34,385 bases of DNA, taken from contig DATJHM010000262.1 of assembly GCA_035493895.1 (NCBI GenBank), forward strand, positions 1 through 34,385, given 5' to 3'. The notes under the pieces are model-generated. The model had not been told where the DNA came from and did no database searches. It was given only the letters and a program-made list of their open reading frames with translations. Positions 22,997 to 31,163 of this stretch are shown here, in pieces. A program made the translations under genes and the position numbers. How positions within the stretch are numbered: position 1 is the first letter of the stretch; each line of letters starts with the position of its first letter. This DNA is from DATJHM01 sp035493895 (GTDB taxonomy: Bacteria > Chloroflexota > Ktedonobacteria > Ktedonobacterales > Ktedonobacteraceae).

Positions 22997-23026
22997 TTGA
23001 CATACAGCCGATCTATTGACTATAAT
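22997..23026 (+). promoter_or_regulatory. Promoter of SBP3
   Basis: TTGACA (22997-23002) and TATAAT (23021-23026) are separated by 18 bp, about 175 bp before the gene. Confidence 0.8.
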
Positions 23027-23041
23027 GTTACCGGTCACATT
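23024..23041 (+). promoter_or_regulatory. LacI-type operator overlapping the SBP3 -10 element
   Basis: AATGTTACCGGTCACATT is an 18-bp palindrome with a single mismatched pair and a central CG, the classic form of a LacI-family operator. It overlaps the -10 element and the expected start site, so bound repressor would block initiation. The LacI-family gene at 25322-26338 is the obvious candidate. Confidence 0.65.
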
Positions 23042-23203
23042 ATTCATCATTGATTTCGTTTTGTTCTTTCCTGTTTAAGAGTCCCATGTTCTTTCCAGAA
23101 ATGTTTGCTCTCCATGCAAACATTGGCAGTTGTAGTATTTTTCAGCTGTTTCCCGATGAAGGGATCATTGCAGTGCTTATGCAAAGGTTGGAGGAACGTT
23201 CCT

Positions 23204-24520
23204 ATGCGTATGAACGCTTACAGTCGACGACGCTTCTGTCAAATTGGCCTCGCCAGCCTGGGAAGTCTGGCCGCTCTGGATCTGGCAGGATGTGGTAGTA
23301 GTAGCAGTACTGGATCTGGTAAGCAGACCACATTACAATTATTTTTTTGGGGCCCCGCTTCCCGCAATCAATTAACGAAAAAGGCCATTCAATCCTTCCA
23401 GGCAACCAACCCCAACATCAATATCCATTCGACGTTTTCAGACTGGAGCAGCTATTGGAATAAACTGAATACGCAGATCGCTGGCGGCACCGTCCCGGAC
23501 TTGATTCAGATGGATCTCGCCTATGTTGCCCAGTATGTCAAACAGAACATCATTATGGATCTGACTCCTTTCATCAGTGACAAAACCATTGATACGACCA
23601 ATCTCGAGCCAACACTGCTCGAAAACAGCAAGTACAATGGAAAGCTCTACGGTGTCCCTCTCGGCGGCAACTATGCTGGTCTGGTCTATGACACTTCCCT
23701 GCTTCAACAGTCAGGCGTTGGTGCGCCGCCAGATCTGATGACGTATCAAGATTTTGCGAACTACACCAAAGAGCTCTCAAGCGCGCTGAAAAGCAAAGGC
23801 ATCTATGGAACAGTTGATGGCAGTAGTCAGATCATGAACTTCGAGGCCTGGATTCGCCAGATGGGCAAAAATCTCTACACGCCTGATGGAAAACTTGGCT
23901 TCGCTGAGACAGATGTTGCTGAGTGGTTCAACTACTGGAATGGCCTGCGCAAATCGGGGGCATGTGTCCCCGCGCAAATGCAGGCATCGGTCGCGGGATC
24001 AAGTGGCCCTGACTCGTCCCTGATTATTCAAGGCAAAGTCGTCTTTGATGTCAGCTGGTCCAATCAGTTCCCCAGCTACCAGGGTCTCACCCAACATCCC
24101 CTCGCACTTCATATGCTACCAACGGGCCAACAACCCAGCCTCTACAACAAGCCATCACAATTGATGAGTATTGCGACAAAATCCACATCCCCTCAGGATG
24201 CGGCCACCTTTGCCAATTTCCTTGTCAATAATCCAAAGGGCATTCAGGCACTTGGTCTGGATCGTGGTATTCCTGGCAACAAGAATGGCATGTCGATCCT
24301 CAGTTCTACCATCGATGCGGCCCAAAAGGCGACGCTTACGTATGCAGCGCTGGTTGAAACAAACAAGCAGGTTCGTGCTTTGACGATCCTTCCTCCGGCC
24401 GGGAGTGGCGATGTTGAAAATGCACTCACAAAGGTTTCCCAGTCGGTGAGCTTTGGTCAGCTCTCAGCAAGCGCTGGCGCCCAGAGCTTTTACAGTCAGG
24501 CCACCAAAGCTATCTCTTAG
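23204..24520 (+). CDS. Orphan sugar ABC substrate-binding lipoprotein with Tat-type signal (SBP3)
   Basis: A 438-residue family-1 solute-binding protein, unrelated in detail to SBP1/SBP2. Its signal is YSRRRFCQIG followed by a hydrophobic run and lipobox LAGC (Cys30): a twin-arginine motif plus lipobox, meaning export folded and then lipid anchoring. The mature part has the family features (LNTQIAGGTVPDLIQMDLAY, then a C-terminal PQDAATFANFLVNNPKG region). The ATG at 23204 has GGAGGA 8 bp upstream; the longer in-frame reading from 23105 would destroy the signal. No permease or ATPase gene is adjacent. It is followed by a strong bidirectional terminator and is convergent with the aldo/keto reductase remnant. 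Ligand unknown; regulation by a LacI-type sugar repressor is likely. Confidence 0.9.
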   Translation: MRMNAYSRRRFCQIGLASLGSLAALDLAGCGSSSSTGSGKQTTLQLFFWGPASRNQLTKKAIQSFQATNPNINIHSTFSDWSSYWNKLNTQIAGGTVPDLIQMDLAYVAQYVKQNIIMDLTPFISDKTIDTTNLEPTLLENSKYNGKLYGVPLGGNYAGLVYDTSLLQQSGVGAPPDLMTYQDFANYTKELSSALKSKGIYGTVDGSSQIMNFEAWIRQMGKNLYTPDGKLGFAETDVAEWFNYWNGLRKSGACVPAQMQASVAGSSGPDSSLIIQGKVVFDVSWSNQFPSYQGLTQHPLALHMLPTGQQPSLYNKPSQLMSIATKSTSPQDAATFANFLVNNPKGIQALGLDRGIPGNKNGMSILSSTIDAAQKATLTYAALVETNKQVRALTILPPAGSGDVENALTKVSQSVSFGQLSASAGAQSFYSQATKAIS

Positions 24521-24550
24521 CCCGGTCTCCTTCATAGATTTATTTAAACT

Positions 24551-24601
24551 CATCATAATAAAAGGCCCCCTCCGCAAGGTTGGGGGCCTTTTATTATGAT
24601 G
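24551..24601. terminator. Strong bidirectional intrinsic terminator
   Basis: A 20-bp perfect stem (24551-24570 with 24582-24601; GC core GGCCCCC/GGGGGCC) has an 11-nt loop. It is flanked by A- and T-rich arms that give a T-run in each direction (CCTTTTATTAT). It serves SBP3 and the convergent reductase. Confidence 0.92.
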
Positions 24602-24621
24602 CACACGGCCTGCTCGTCCGT

Positions 24622-25341
24622 TCAGGTCCGACGTGTTGCTTCGCTCAACCTCTTCACTGCGTTGGGGTCACGGTGATCGAAGAAGCTACTGGTTTTGGTG
24701 TCCAGTGTCCTCATCGCTGCCATATCTTCCGGGCTCAGATCGAAATCGAAGATGGTGAAGTTTTCCACGATTCGTTCCTGACGGACTGATTTGGGAATTG
24801 CCACGACCCCTCTTTGGGTCAGCCAGCGCAGAATGACTTGTCCCACGGTTTTCTGATACTTGCCTGCGATGGAACGCAGCAACTCGTGCTCAAAAATGTG
24901 GTGTTTGCCTTCTGCAAACGGTCCCCAGGATTCGATCTGCACATGGTTTTCCTGCAAGAATTGCTGGGTTTCGATTTGCTGATTGAACGGATGGGTTTCA
25001 ACCTGATTGACGGCAGGGATGACCTGATGATGCACCATCAGGTCCATCAACCGATCGGGGTGGAAGTTGCTAACGCCGATGGCGCGTATCTGGCCTTCCT
25101 GATACAATTTCTCCATCACACGCCACGCGCCATATACATCCCCAAAGGGCTGGTGAATCAGGTAGAGATCCAGATACTCCAGTTGTAACCGCTGCAATGA
25201 TCGTTCAAACGCTGACCTGGTGCGTTCGTCCCCGGCATCCTGAAGCCAGAGCTTGGTGGTGACGAACAGTTCTTCCCTTGGCACACCACTCCGCTTGATG
25301 GCTTTGCCGACGGCCTCTTCATTACTTTTCCCGAAACACAT
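24622..25341 (-). pseudogene. 5'-truncated aldo/keto reductase
   Basis: 239 residues matching the aldo/keto reductase family from just after the catalytic Tyr onward: NEEAVGKAIKRSGVPREELFVTTKLW at the very start, YLDLYLIHQPFG, AIGVSNFHP, and the cofactor-binding VAIPKSVRQERIVENF near the end. Family members are about 275-285 residues, so about 45 N-terminal residues are missing. These carry the first strand/helix and the catalytic Asp and Tyr (the DTAxxY region). The active-site Lys30 and His63 remain. The only available start lies at 25341, 20 bp inside the end of the lacI gene, where the missing part should have been. The gene thus looks cut by a deletion or recombination at the lacI junction. 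It could still be translated by coupling to lacI, but would not be a normal reductase. Confidence 0.75.
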
Positions 25342-26338
25342 CCGTGCTTTTTCGTATGATGAGGTTGGGTGACAGGACGCGACGATGCAGGTTCATCTCG
25401 GGATCGTGCAAGAGTTCGATGAGGTATTTTACGGCGGTTGCGTCTTGCTGGTCAAATTTGAATTCGATGGTCGTGAGGGGTGGGTCGGTGAATGCTGACA
25501 GTTCGGTATTGTTAAAGCCCACGATAGAGACGTCTTCGGGGACGCGTAAACCCTGTTCGCGTAACGCTCCCATCACCCCTACCGCCATGATGTCGGTACC
25601 TACGACGAGGGCGGAAAATGGGGCAGCGGTGGCTAAAATAGTCCGCATCGCCTCATAGGCACCACGGATAGAGTATTCGGAGGCACACATGGGGCCAGGC
25701 TTCAAACCATGTTTTTGCAGGGTCTGTTGCCACGAAGTATATCGCCAGTAGCCATTGATGAGTTCCAGTGAAGGCGGAATGGCGGCAATTTGACGATGGC
25801 CAAGCGCAATCAGGTGCTCCGTTGCCAGACGGGTAGCATATTCTTGATCGAAGCCCACCCATGCAAGTTTGGAGTCAGGGACATAATCACGGCGGACCAG
25901 GGGAAGCCCATCGCACAACTCCAGTAGGGTATCATCGGTAATGTGCAGGCGAGGCGCATGCATAATAACCCCATCGACCAGACGAGACGCTGCATTTTCC
26001 AGTGCCTTCCCCAGTTCACTCTCGGTGGTAGAAGTAACCAGGAGATCATAGCCCGCTTCTCTGGCAGTCTGGACCATACGTTGCATTGACTCGGCAAGTC
26101 GCCCACCCTGTTTCACATCCACGAACAGCAGTTCCAGGGTCAGCGATTTATTGGTCGTGAGCATTTGCGCGACTTTATTGGGCACGTAATCCAATTTGCG
26201 CATCGTTTGTAGCACCCGTTTGCGCGTCGCTTCTGCCACGCTCTGGCTGTTGTTTAAGACACGAGAGACGGTCTGATGGGAGACCTCTGCCATTTGTGCG
26301 ACATCATGAATGGTAATTTTCTTTTTTTTCAGTGTCAT
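25322..26338 (-). CDS. LacI-family transcriptional regulator
   Basis: A 338-residue regulator. The N-terminal helix-turn-helix (about residues 8-30) reads ITIHDVAQMAEVSHQTVSRVL, followed by the hinge region (YVPNKVAQMLTTN) and a periplasmic-binding-protein-like effector domain (about 67-335), including ALVVGTDIMAVGVMGALREQ and SIVGFNNTELSAFTDPPLTT. The ATG at 26338 has GGAG 7 bp upstream; upstream in-frame ATGs at 26350 and 26374 are less well placed. It is probably a sugar-released repressor. Its 3' end overlaps the truncated aldo/keto reductase by 20 bp. Likely targets are the SBP3 promoter, which carries a canonical LacI-type operator, and perhaps its own promoter. Family certain; target assignment by proximity. 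Confidence 0.92.
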   Translation of the reverse strand: MTLKKKKITIHDVAQMAEVSHQTVSRVLNNSQSVAEATRKRVLQTMRKLDYVPNKVAQMLTTNKSLTLELLFVDVKQGGRLAESMQRMVQTAREAGYDLLVTSTTESELGKALENAASRLVDGVIMHAPRLHITDDTLLELCDGLPLVRRDYVPDSKLAWVGFDQEYATRLATEHLIALGHRQIAAIPPSLELINGYWRYTSWQQTLQKHGLKPGPMCASEYSIRGAYEAMRTILATAAPFSALVVGTDIMAVGVMGALREQGLRVPEDVSIVGFNNTELSAFTDPPLTTIEFKFDQQDATAVKYLIELLHDPEMNLHRRVLSPNLIIRKSTDVFREK

Positions 26339-26492
26339 AGATAGCTCCATTTTCCTGAGAATAGACATTACCACCCTTTTTGCGTAAGACTACTCTTTCG
26401 GGATATGCATGAGAAGTTGCACCTGATTGAAAATAGGTTGAGAGATGAATGATATCGCACCAGATTGTTGCTGAATATAGGTGAGCGATACC

Positions 26493-26522
26493 ATTATACT
26501 AAATAGCGTATTGACGCGTCAA
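26493..26522 (-). promoter_or_regulatory. Promoter of the lacI-type gene
   Basis: On the minus strand TTGACG (26517-26522) and TATAAT (26493-26498) are separated by 18 bp, about 155 bp upstream of the gene. Confidence 0.7.
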
Positions 26523-26523
26523 T
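26510..26523. promoter_or_regulatory. Palindrome over the lacI -35 element
   Basis: ATTGACGCGTCAAT is a perfect 14-bp palindrome that contains the -35 hexamer, so any protein bound here would block RNA polymerase. Autoregulation is plausible, though its centre differs from the SBP3 operator. Confidence 0.5.
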
Positions 26524-26782
26524 TGATACCGATCATAAGCACAAAAACAACTATCGCAGGAAACTTACCTGTATACAGCAATAAGCGGCGATGAAACGCC
26601 CCAGCATACTCATACGTGTTACAACTAACTTGAGCGAGAGGGTGCTTTCTTTTCTTTCCTCTATTTTTCACACGTACATATAAACAGCGAAATATCTGGC
26701 AGACGTACAATCAGCGGTGTGACGCAAACAGGATCATGAAGGTTCTTAAAGGTGTAAGCCCCTCCAGGAGAAAGATGGCAGC

Positions 26783-29263
26783 ATGGCAATTACAAAAAAC
26801 AATATGCGAGTAGATCTCGAAAGCGCAGAGACATCTGCGCAGCAATCTCAGTTGCTGACTGAAAATAATGCAGAGATCACGCTACTAATGAATGCAGAGG
26901 GCGTGATCACCTATGCAAGTCCGACCATCACACCGCTTACAGGCTATACCCCTGCGGAAATCGTGGGGAGCTCTCTCGGTACACTTGTGCACCCGGCTGA
27001 CTTCATGAACGTGCAACAGGCATTGCGTGAGATCAGACAATCGCCGGAACGAAACTTGCGGGCTGAATATCGTCTCTGTAGTAAAAATACTCCATGGCGC
27101 TGGTTCGAAGGCAGCACAACAAACCTGCTCCAGGTGCCAGGAATACATGCGATTATTGCGACCTTTCGCGACATCACCCCACAAAATTCCGCCTCGCTCT
27201 GGAACCGACGCGAAGTGGATGAGGTCGGCCATTTCGTCCGCTTTTATGAGACTGATGAATTTCTTATAAACTCAATCTATCAATATGTCAATGCGAGTTT
27301 CAGCAAGGGCAAGGCCTGCGTCATTATCGCCACAAAGGCACATCTGAAAGATCTTGAAGAACGTTTGCGGGCAAGTGGATTGGATCTGGCCGCGCTTAAC
27401 GCCCGGGATAAATATTTTGCACTGGATGCGGCTGAGGTGCTATCTACGTTTATGGTCAATGAATCACCAGATCCAGAGCGTTTTGCTGAGGTCATCGGGG
27501 GCATTCTTGCGCGAGCCACGAAGGGCCAGGAACACATCTGTCTCTTTGGGGAAATGGTGGCCCTGCTCTGGAAAGATGGGAAGCAAGCAGCCGCGATCCG
27601 CCTGGAAGAACTCTGGAATGATCTCTATGACAAAACGCACGCGTTTTCCCTTTTCTGCGCCTATGCCATACATGACTTTGATGGGGAGAGTTACAGAACG
27701 CAGTTTGCCAGGATTTGCCAGCACCATGAACAGGTGATTCCTGATGAGAGCTACACCTCTTTAGCCAGTTCGGAAGAGCGTTTGCGGGCAACGGCACTGT
27801 TGCAACAAAAAGCCAATTCGCTTCAAGCCGAGATACAGGAGCATAAATGCGCTGAGGAGATTCTTTTGTACCTGGCTGCGATGGTCGAGTCATCAAACGA
27901 TGCGATCTTGAGCAAGGACTTGAATGGTATCATCACCAGTTGGAATGCAGCAGCTGAGCGCATGTATGGATATAGTGCGCTAGAGATCATAGGTCGACCA
28001 GTCACGCAGCTCTTTGCACCTGATCGGCAAGATGAGTTTACGCAGATTATGACGCGCATTCGGCGCGGGGATCGTATCGACCACTACGAAACGACGCGTG
28101 TGCGCAAAGACGGCACTCCCCTGCTCGTCTCTGTTACCATTTCCCCCATCATCAATAGTAGTGGCACTATTATTGGGGCATCCGCTATTGCACGCGATAT
28201 CACTGAGCAGAAGCACCTGGAAGCGAAATTTCGCCAGCTCTTCGACTCCAATCTCATTGGGGTGTTTATCTCAAATTTTTCCGGTACCTTTGTAGAAGCC
28301 AACAATGCCTTCCTCAATTTACTCGGCTATACACGAGAAGAATTGCGCGCGGGAGCTATCCAGCGTGAGACTCTTACGCCCCCTGAATTTCACGGTTTGA
28401 GCCAACAAGCAGTGAAGACGTTGCAAGCGGGAAACTCACCAGGTCCCTATGAAAAAGAGTACCTGCACAAAAGTGGCAGACGGATACCGGTCCTGATTGC
28501 GGTAACGCCTATAGAACAAACCGAGACCTGCATCGGTCTTGTCTTAGACATCAGCGAGCGAAAAGAATTGGATAGGCGCAAAGATGAGTTTATCAGCATG
28601 GCAAGCCACGAACTCAAAACGCCGTTGACCAGTCTCAAAGGCTTTCTCAGCCTCTTGCAGAGACGGTTGAGCGTACGCGCCGATGATACCGAGCTGCATT
28701 ACCTGGCCCGTATGGATGCACAGGTCACGAAATTGACCAAGCTTATCAACGATTTACTTGATCTTTCTAAAATCCAGAAAGGCCTGCTTGCCTACCGCGT
28801 GGAACGCTTTACTATGCATGCTCTGGTGCAGGAAATCGTGGAAAATATGCAGGGAACGACGCAGACGCATGCCCTGTGCATTGAGGGGCATGTCGAGACG
28901 GAGGTATATGGAGATCGAGATCGCATCGGGCAGGTGCTGATTAATTTCCTGAACAACGCGATCAAGTATTCTCCCCGGGCAGACAAAGTGCTGATCCAGA
29001 TCACAAAAGATCAGGATAACGTACGTGTGAGCGTGCAAGATTTTGGGATAGGCATTGACAGTGAACATCAACAAAGGATTTTTGAACGCTTCTATCAGGT
29101 TGCCGACGCGAAAGCAAGGACCTATCCCGGACTGGGCATCGGGCTCTATATTTGCACACAGATTGTCGAGAGACACCATGGGCACATAGGGGTGGAGAGT
29201 AAAAAAGGTGAGGGTTCGACGTTCTACTTTACTCTGCCAGTTGCGCCTGAGGAGAAAGGATAG
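26783..29263 (+). CDS. Cytoplasmic PAS-MEDS-PAS-PAS sensor histidine kinase
   Basis: An 826-residue sensor kinase with no membrane segment. In order: PAS 1 (about 27-135; EITLLMNAEGVITYASPTIT, ending FRDITPQ); a MEDS domain (about 145-310; HFVRFYETDEFLINSIYQYV, then GKACVIIATKAHL and ICLFGEMVALLWKDGK), the DcmR-type sensory domain; a short coiled stretch; PAS 2 (about 363-480) and PAS 3 (about 485-600), each ending in the DI-x-E/D-x-K motif; HisKA with SMASHELKTPL (His609); and HATPase_c with NFLNNAIKYSP, FGIGIDS and YPGLGIGLYI. The start at 26783 has AGGAG about 12 bp upstream; an ATG at 26775 is out of frame. A receiver-only protein starts 40 bp after the stop and is the probable partner. 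The signal (small ligand, light or redox state) is unknown. Confidence 0.92.
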   Translation: MAITKNNMRVDLESAETSAQQSQLLTENNAEITLLMNAEGVITYASPTITPLTGYTPAEIVGSSLGTLVHPADFMNVQQALREIRQSPERNLRAEYRLCSKNTPWRWFEGSTTNLLQVPGIHAIIATFRDITPQNSASLWNRREVDEVGHFVRFYETDEFLINSIYQYVNASFSKGKACVIIATKAHLKDLEERLRASGLDLAALNARDKYFALDAAEVLSTFMVNESPDPERFAEVIGGILARATKGQEHICLFGEMVALLWKDGKQAAAIRLEELWNDLYDKTHAFSLFCAYAIHDFDGESYRTQFARICQHHEQVIPDESYTSLASSEERLRATALLQQKANSLQAEIQEHKCAEEILLYLAAMVESSNDAILSKDLNGIITSWNAAAERMYGYSALEIIGRPVTQLFAPDRQDEFTQIMTRIRRGDRIDHYETTRVRKDGTPLLVSVTISPIINSSGTIIGASAIARDITEQKHLEAKFRQLFDSNLIGVFISNFSGTFVEANNAFLNLLGYTREELRAGAIQRETLTPPEFHGLSQQAVKTLQAGNSPGPYEKEYLHKSGRRIPVLIAVTPIEQTETCIGLVLDISERKELDRRKDEFISMASHELKTPLTSLKGFLSLLQRRLSVRADDTELHYLARMDAQVTKLTKLINDLLDLSKIQKGLLAYRVERFTMHALVQEIVENMQGTTQTHALCIEGHVETEVYGDRDRIGQVLINFLNNAIKYSPRADKVLIQITKDQDNVRVSVQDFGIGIDSEHQQRIFERFYQVADAKARTYPGLGIGLYICTQIVERHHGHIGVESKKGEGSTFYFTLPVAPEEKG

Positions 29264-29302
29264 GTCCTCTTGTAACGGCTCTGGCAAAACGAAAGCACAA
29301 CC

Positions 29303-29671
29303 ATGCGGAACGAGCAAAAGACCATCTTCGTGCTGGATGACGATCTCGATATTCTAGAATTTCTTCAAGCGTTATTGCAGCAGGAAGGCTATAGGGTAGT
29401 TATTACCAGCAAGGCTGAGTCCCTGGAAAAGCTCATTTCTGGCGATACCTTGCCTGATCTCATCCTCATGGATGTCTTCCTCTCCGGGAGCGATGGATGT
29501 GAGATCGTCAAACAGCTCAAAAGCCAGGAAAAAAGCCGATCGATACCAGTAGTCATGTTTTCCGCTCATCCTGGCGTAGAAGGGACTGCACGTCATGCTG
29601 GAGCTGATGCATTTGTGTCAAAGCCATTTGAGATGGATGAGTTGCTCGCAAAGATAGAACACTACCTCTAA
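29303..29671 (+). CDS. Stand-alone response-regulator receiver protein
   Basis: A 122-residue single REC domain with no output domain. The acidic pocket is in LDDDLD (residues 11-16), the phospho-acceptor is Asp57 in LILMDVF, Ser87 lies in VVMFSA, and the conserved Lys107 is in FVSKPF. It probably accepts phosphate from the PAS-MEDS kinase just upstream and passes the signal on by protein-protein contact, as CheY- or Spo0F-like proteins do. It ends before a bidirectional terminator. Family certain; partner inferred from adjacency. Confidence 0.92.
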   Translation: MRNEQKTIFVLDDDLDILEFLQALLQQEGYRVVITSKAESLEKLISGDTLPDLILMDVFLSGSDGCEIVKQLKSQEKSRSIPVVMFSAHPGVEGTARHAGADAFVSKPFEMDELLAKIEHYL

Positions 29672-29705
29672 TCGATTCCGCATATTTTTGTAGCCGCTCT
29701 GATAC

Positions 29706-29764
29706 AAATATATCGTGTGGAGAATCACCGGCAATTTACCTGTAATTCTCCACACAATATATTT
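29706..29764. terminator. Bidirectional terminator between the receiver and sigma-fusion genes
   Basis: 20-base arms (29706-29725 and 29745-29764, core GTGTGGAGAAT/ATTCTCCACAC with AAATATAT outer parts) have one mismatch and a 19-nt loop. It lies between convergent genes and has T-rich flanks in both directions. Confidence 0.75.
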
Positions 29765-29801
29765 TGAGAGTTTACTCTATAGACAAGCCAGTGATCTTAC
29801 A

Positions 29802-31163
29802 CTACCACCACTCGAGCACCGCTTCCATGATCTCCAGGTGAATCCAGTGGGCGGCGTAAGCGCGAAATGGCACGTGCGTTTTCATGCCGAACTTGTGGAT
29901 AGCGTACGTGAGTCCCCTGTTACCTGAATCGAGCAGTCTTCTCACGTTTTTTCCGGCTGTGAAGTACTCCTTTGCAATGGAGAGCACGAGATGCTGGCTC
30001 GCCATAAACAACTGGAAGTAGGCTATTTTGCCCTCCTCAAGAATGCTCCCATTCGGGCTTTCCTGCAAGTACTCCGCACGTCTCTTTTCCTTCTCTCCGC
30101 GCATTACGAGGTGCGCGAGTCGCACCTCTTCCTCCGGACTACATGGAGGAGACAGGGCAATCAGACTCTCCTGCAAGCTCAAAGCGCTTTCGTTCTCGTC
30201 CTCATCAACCGGCCGCTTTTGTCCCGGCCCTCGTTCGACGCCCAGGGATTGGAGCATCCCATATGTTATCCCATACTCGCCTTCAGCACTCTGCAAAGCA
30301 TGCAGTATATGCTGCGGAGCGATCGCTGTCTCTCCGCTCTCCTGTGCTTCCTGCCCTGCCCACTCAAGGACCAGTTGTGATTGCGGCGTAAGAGATACTC
30401 CTGATTCTGGATCGCCCTGATCTTTGCCTATAAGAAAGACCAATCCTGATCTCACATGCTCAAGGGTTGTTCCCTGCTCGCTCAAAGGAGTCGCAGCACT
30501 GCCCTCAGCCAAAATTCCCAACAAGAGATGCTCGGTTCCTACATAATAGTGCCGTAAAGAGAGCGCTTCTTCTTTTGCCAGCGCAAGCACACGTTGGCTC
30601 TGTTCGGTATAGATAAGATCATTCTCGCTCATCTGCGAAAGTTTCCTTCCGTTCGTTTCACAAAGGGCTATCTGCCGTAAAGCGCGCAGTTGTAATACCC
30701 GCACATGACTGGCACTCAAGCCCAGTTCCTGGCCAGCCTCTGCCGCCGTATAGCCTTGCAAGTACCGTAGGAACAGTACCCTGCGCTCACGTATCGGCAA
30801 CAAAGAAAGCAGGCGTTGCACCCGTTCCCGGTTCTGCTCATTCTCCGACTGCTCAAAAGGGACAATGGCACTATCCTCTACAGTCTCCAGAGGAAGAGAG
30901 ATGCGCTTCAGTTGCTCTTGCCAGTGATCAGCAAGAGTGGTACGAGCGGCAGCGTAGAGCCAGCTCCGCACCTGTCGCATGCCCCGATCTTCGAGCAACC
31001 AGCGAAACGCCTTGAGAAAAACCATACTGGTCAGATCGTCAGCGACATCGGGCTGTCTCACTTTGTTGGAGATAAAGACGTGAACCTCTGTGTAGTGCTC
31101 GCGAAAAATGGTCTCCATGAGCACGCGCCGCTGTTCATCTTTTCCCGAAAAGGACATTTCCAT
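29802..31163 (-). CDS. Fusion protein: ECF sigma factor / double Clp_N / RpoD-like sigma region 2
   Basis: A 453-residue protein with three parts. Residues about 17-168 are an ECF-type sigma factor: region 2 (FREHYTEVHVFISNKV, DVADDLTSMVFLKAFRWL) and region 4 (LLPIRERRVLFLRYLQGYTA then ELGLSASHVRVLQLRALRQI). Residues about 185-308 are two Clp_N repeats (EQSQRVLALAKEEALSLRHY with YVGTEHLLLGILAEG; then LTPQSQLVLEWAGQEAQESG with IAPQHILHAL), the substrate/adaptor-binding fold of ClpA/ClpC. Residues about 342-453 resemble regions 1.2 and 2 of a primary sigma factor (SPEEEVRLAHLV, QHLVLSIAKEYFTAG, LLDSGNRGLTYAIHKFGM, FRAYAAHWIHLEI), but regions 3 and 4 are absent. A GGGAGGG lies about 15 bp before the ATG. 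The frame is continuous, so this is a genuine fusion in this sequence. Expected role: a transcription factor that responds to proteotoxic stress or Clp adaptors; this is inference. Confidence 0.85.
   Translation of the reverse strand: MEMSFSGKDEQRRVLMETIFREHYTEVHVFISNKVRQPDVADDLTSMVFLKAFRWLLEDRGMRQVRSWLYAAARTTLADHWQEQLKRISLPLETVEDSAIVPFEQSENEQNRERVQRLLSLLPIRERRVLFLRYLQGYTAAEAGQELGLSASHVRVLQLRALRQIALCETNGRKLSQMSENDLIYTEQSQRVLALAKEEALSLRHYYVGTEHLLLGILAEGSAATPLSEQGTTLEHVRSGLVFLIGKDQGDPESGVSLTPQSQLVLEWAGQEAQESGETAIAPQHILHALQSAEGEYGITYGMLQSLGVERGPGQKRPVDEDENESALSLQESLIALSPPCSPEEEVRLAHLVMRGEKEKRRAEYLQESPNGSILEEGKIAYFQLFMASQHLVLSIAKEYFTAGKNVRRLLDSGNRGLTYAIHKFGMKTHVPFRAYAAHWIHLEIMEAVLEWW

Larger units (their letters stand above)
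22198..23203. other. Element-filled intergenic region upstream of SBP3
   Basis: Apart from copies A and B and the inner element, only the SBP3 promoter/operator and its leader (22937-23203) are present. Short open frames across the elements have no ribosome sites or recognisable products. Confidence 0.6.
26339..26782. other. Divergent intergenic region between lacI and the MEDS kinase
   Basis: It contains the lacI leader, promoter and palindrome. I could not assign a clear promoter to the rightward kinase. No repeat or RNA gene is seen. Confidence 0.4.

Noticed and set aside
29991..30420. Rightward open frames opposite the sigma-fusion gene
   Set aside because: They are antisense to clearly conserved Clp_N and sigma motifs and have low-complexity translations.
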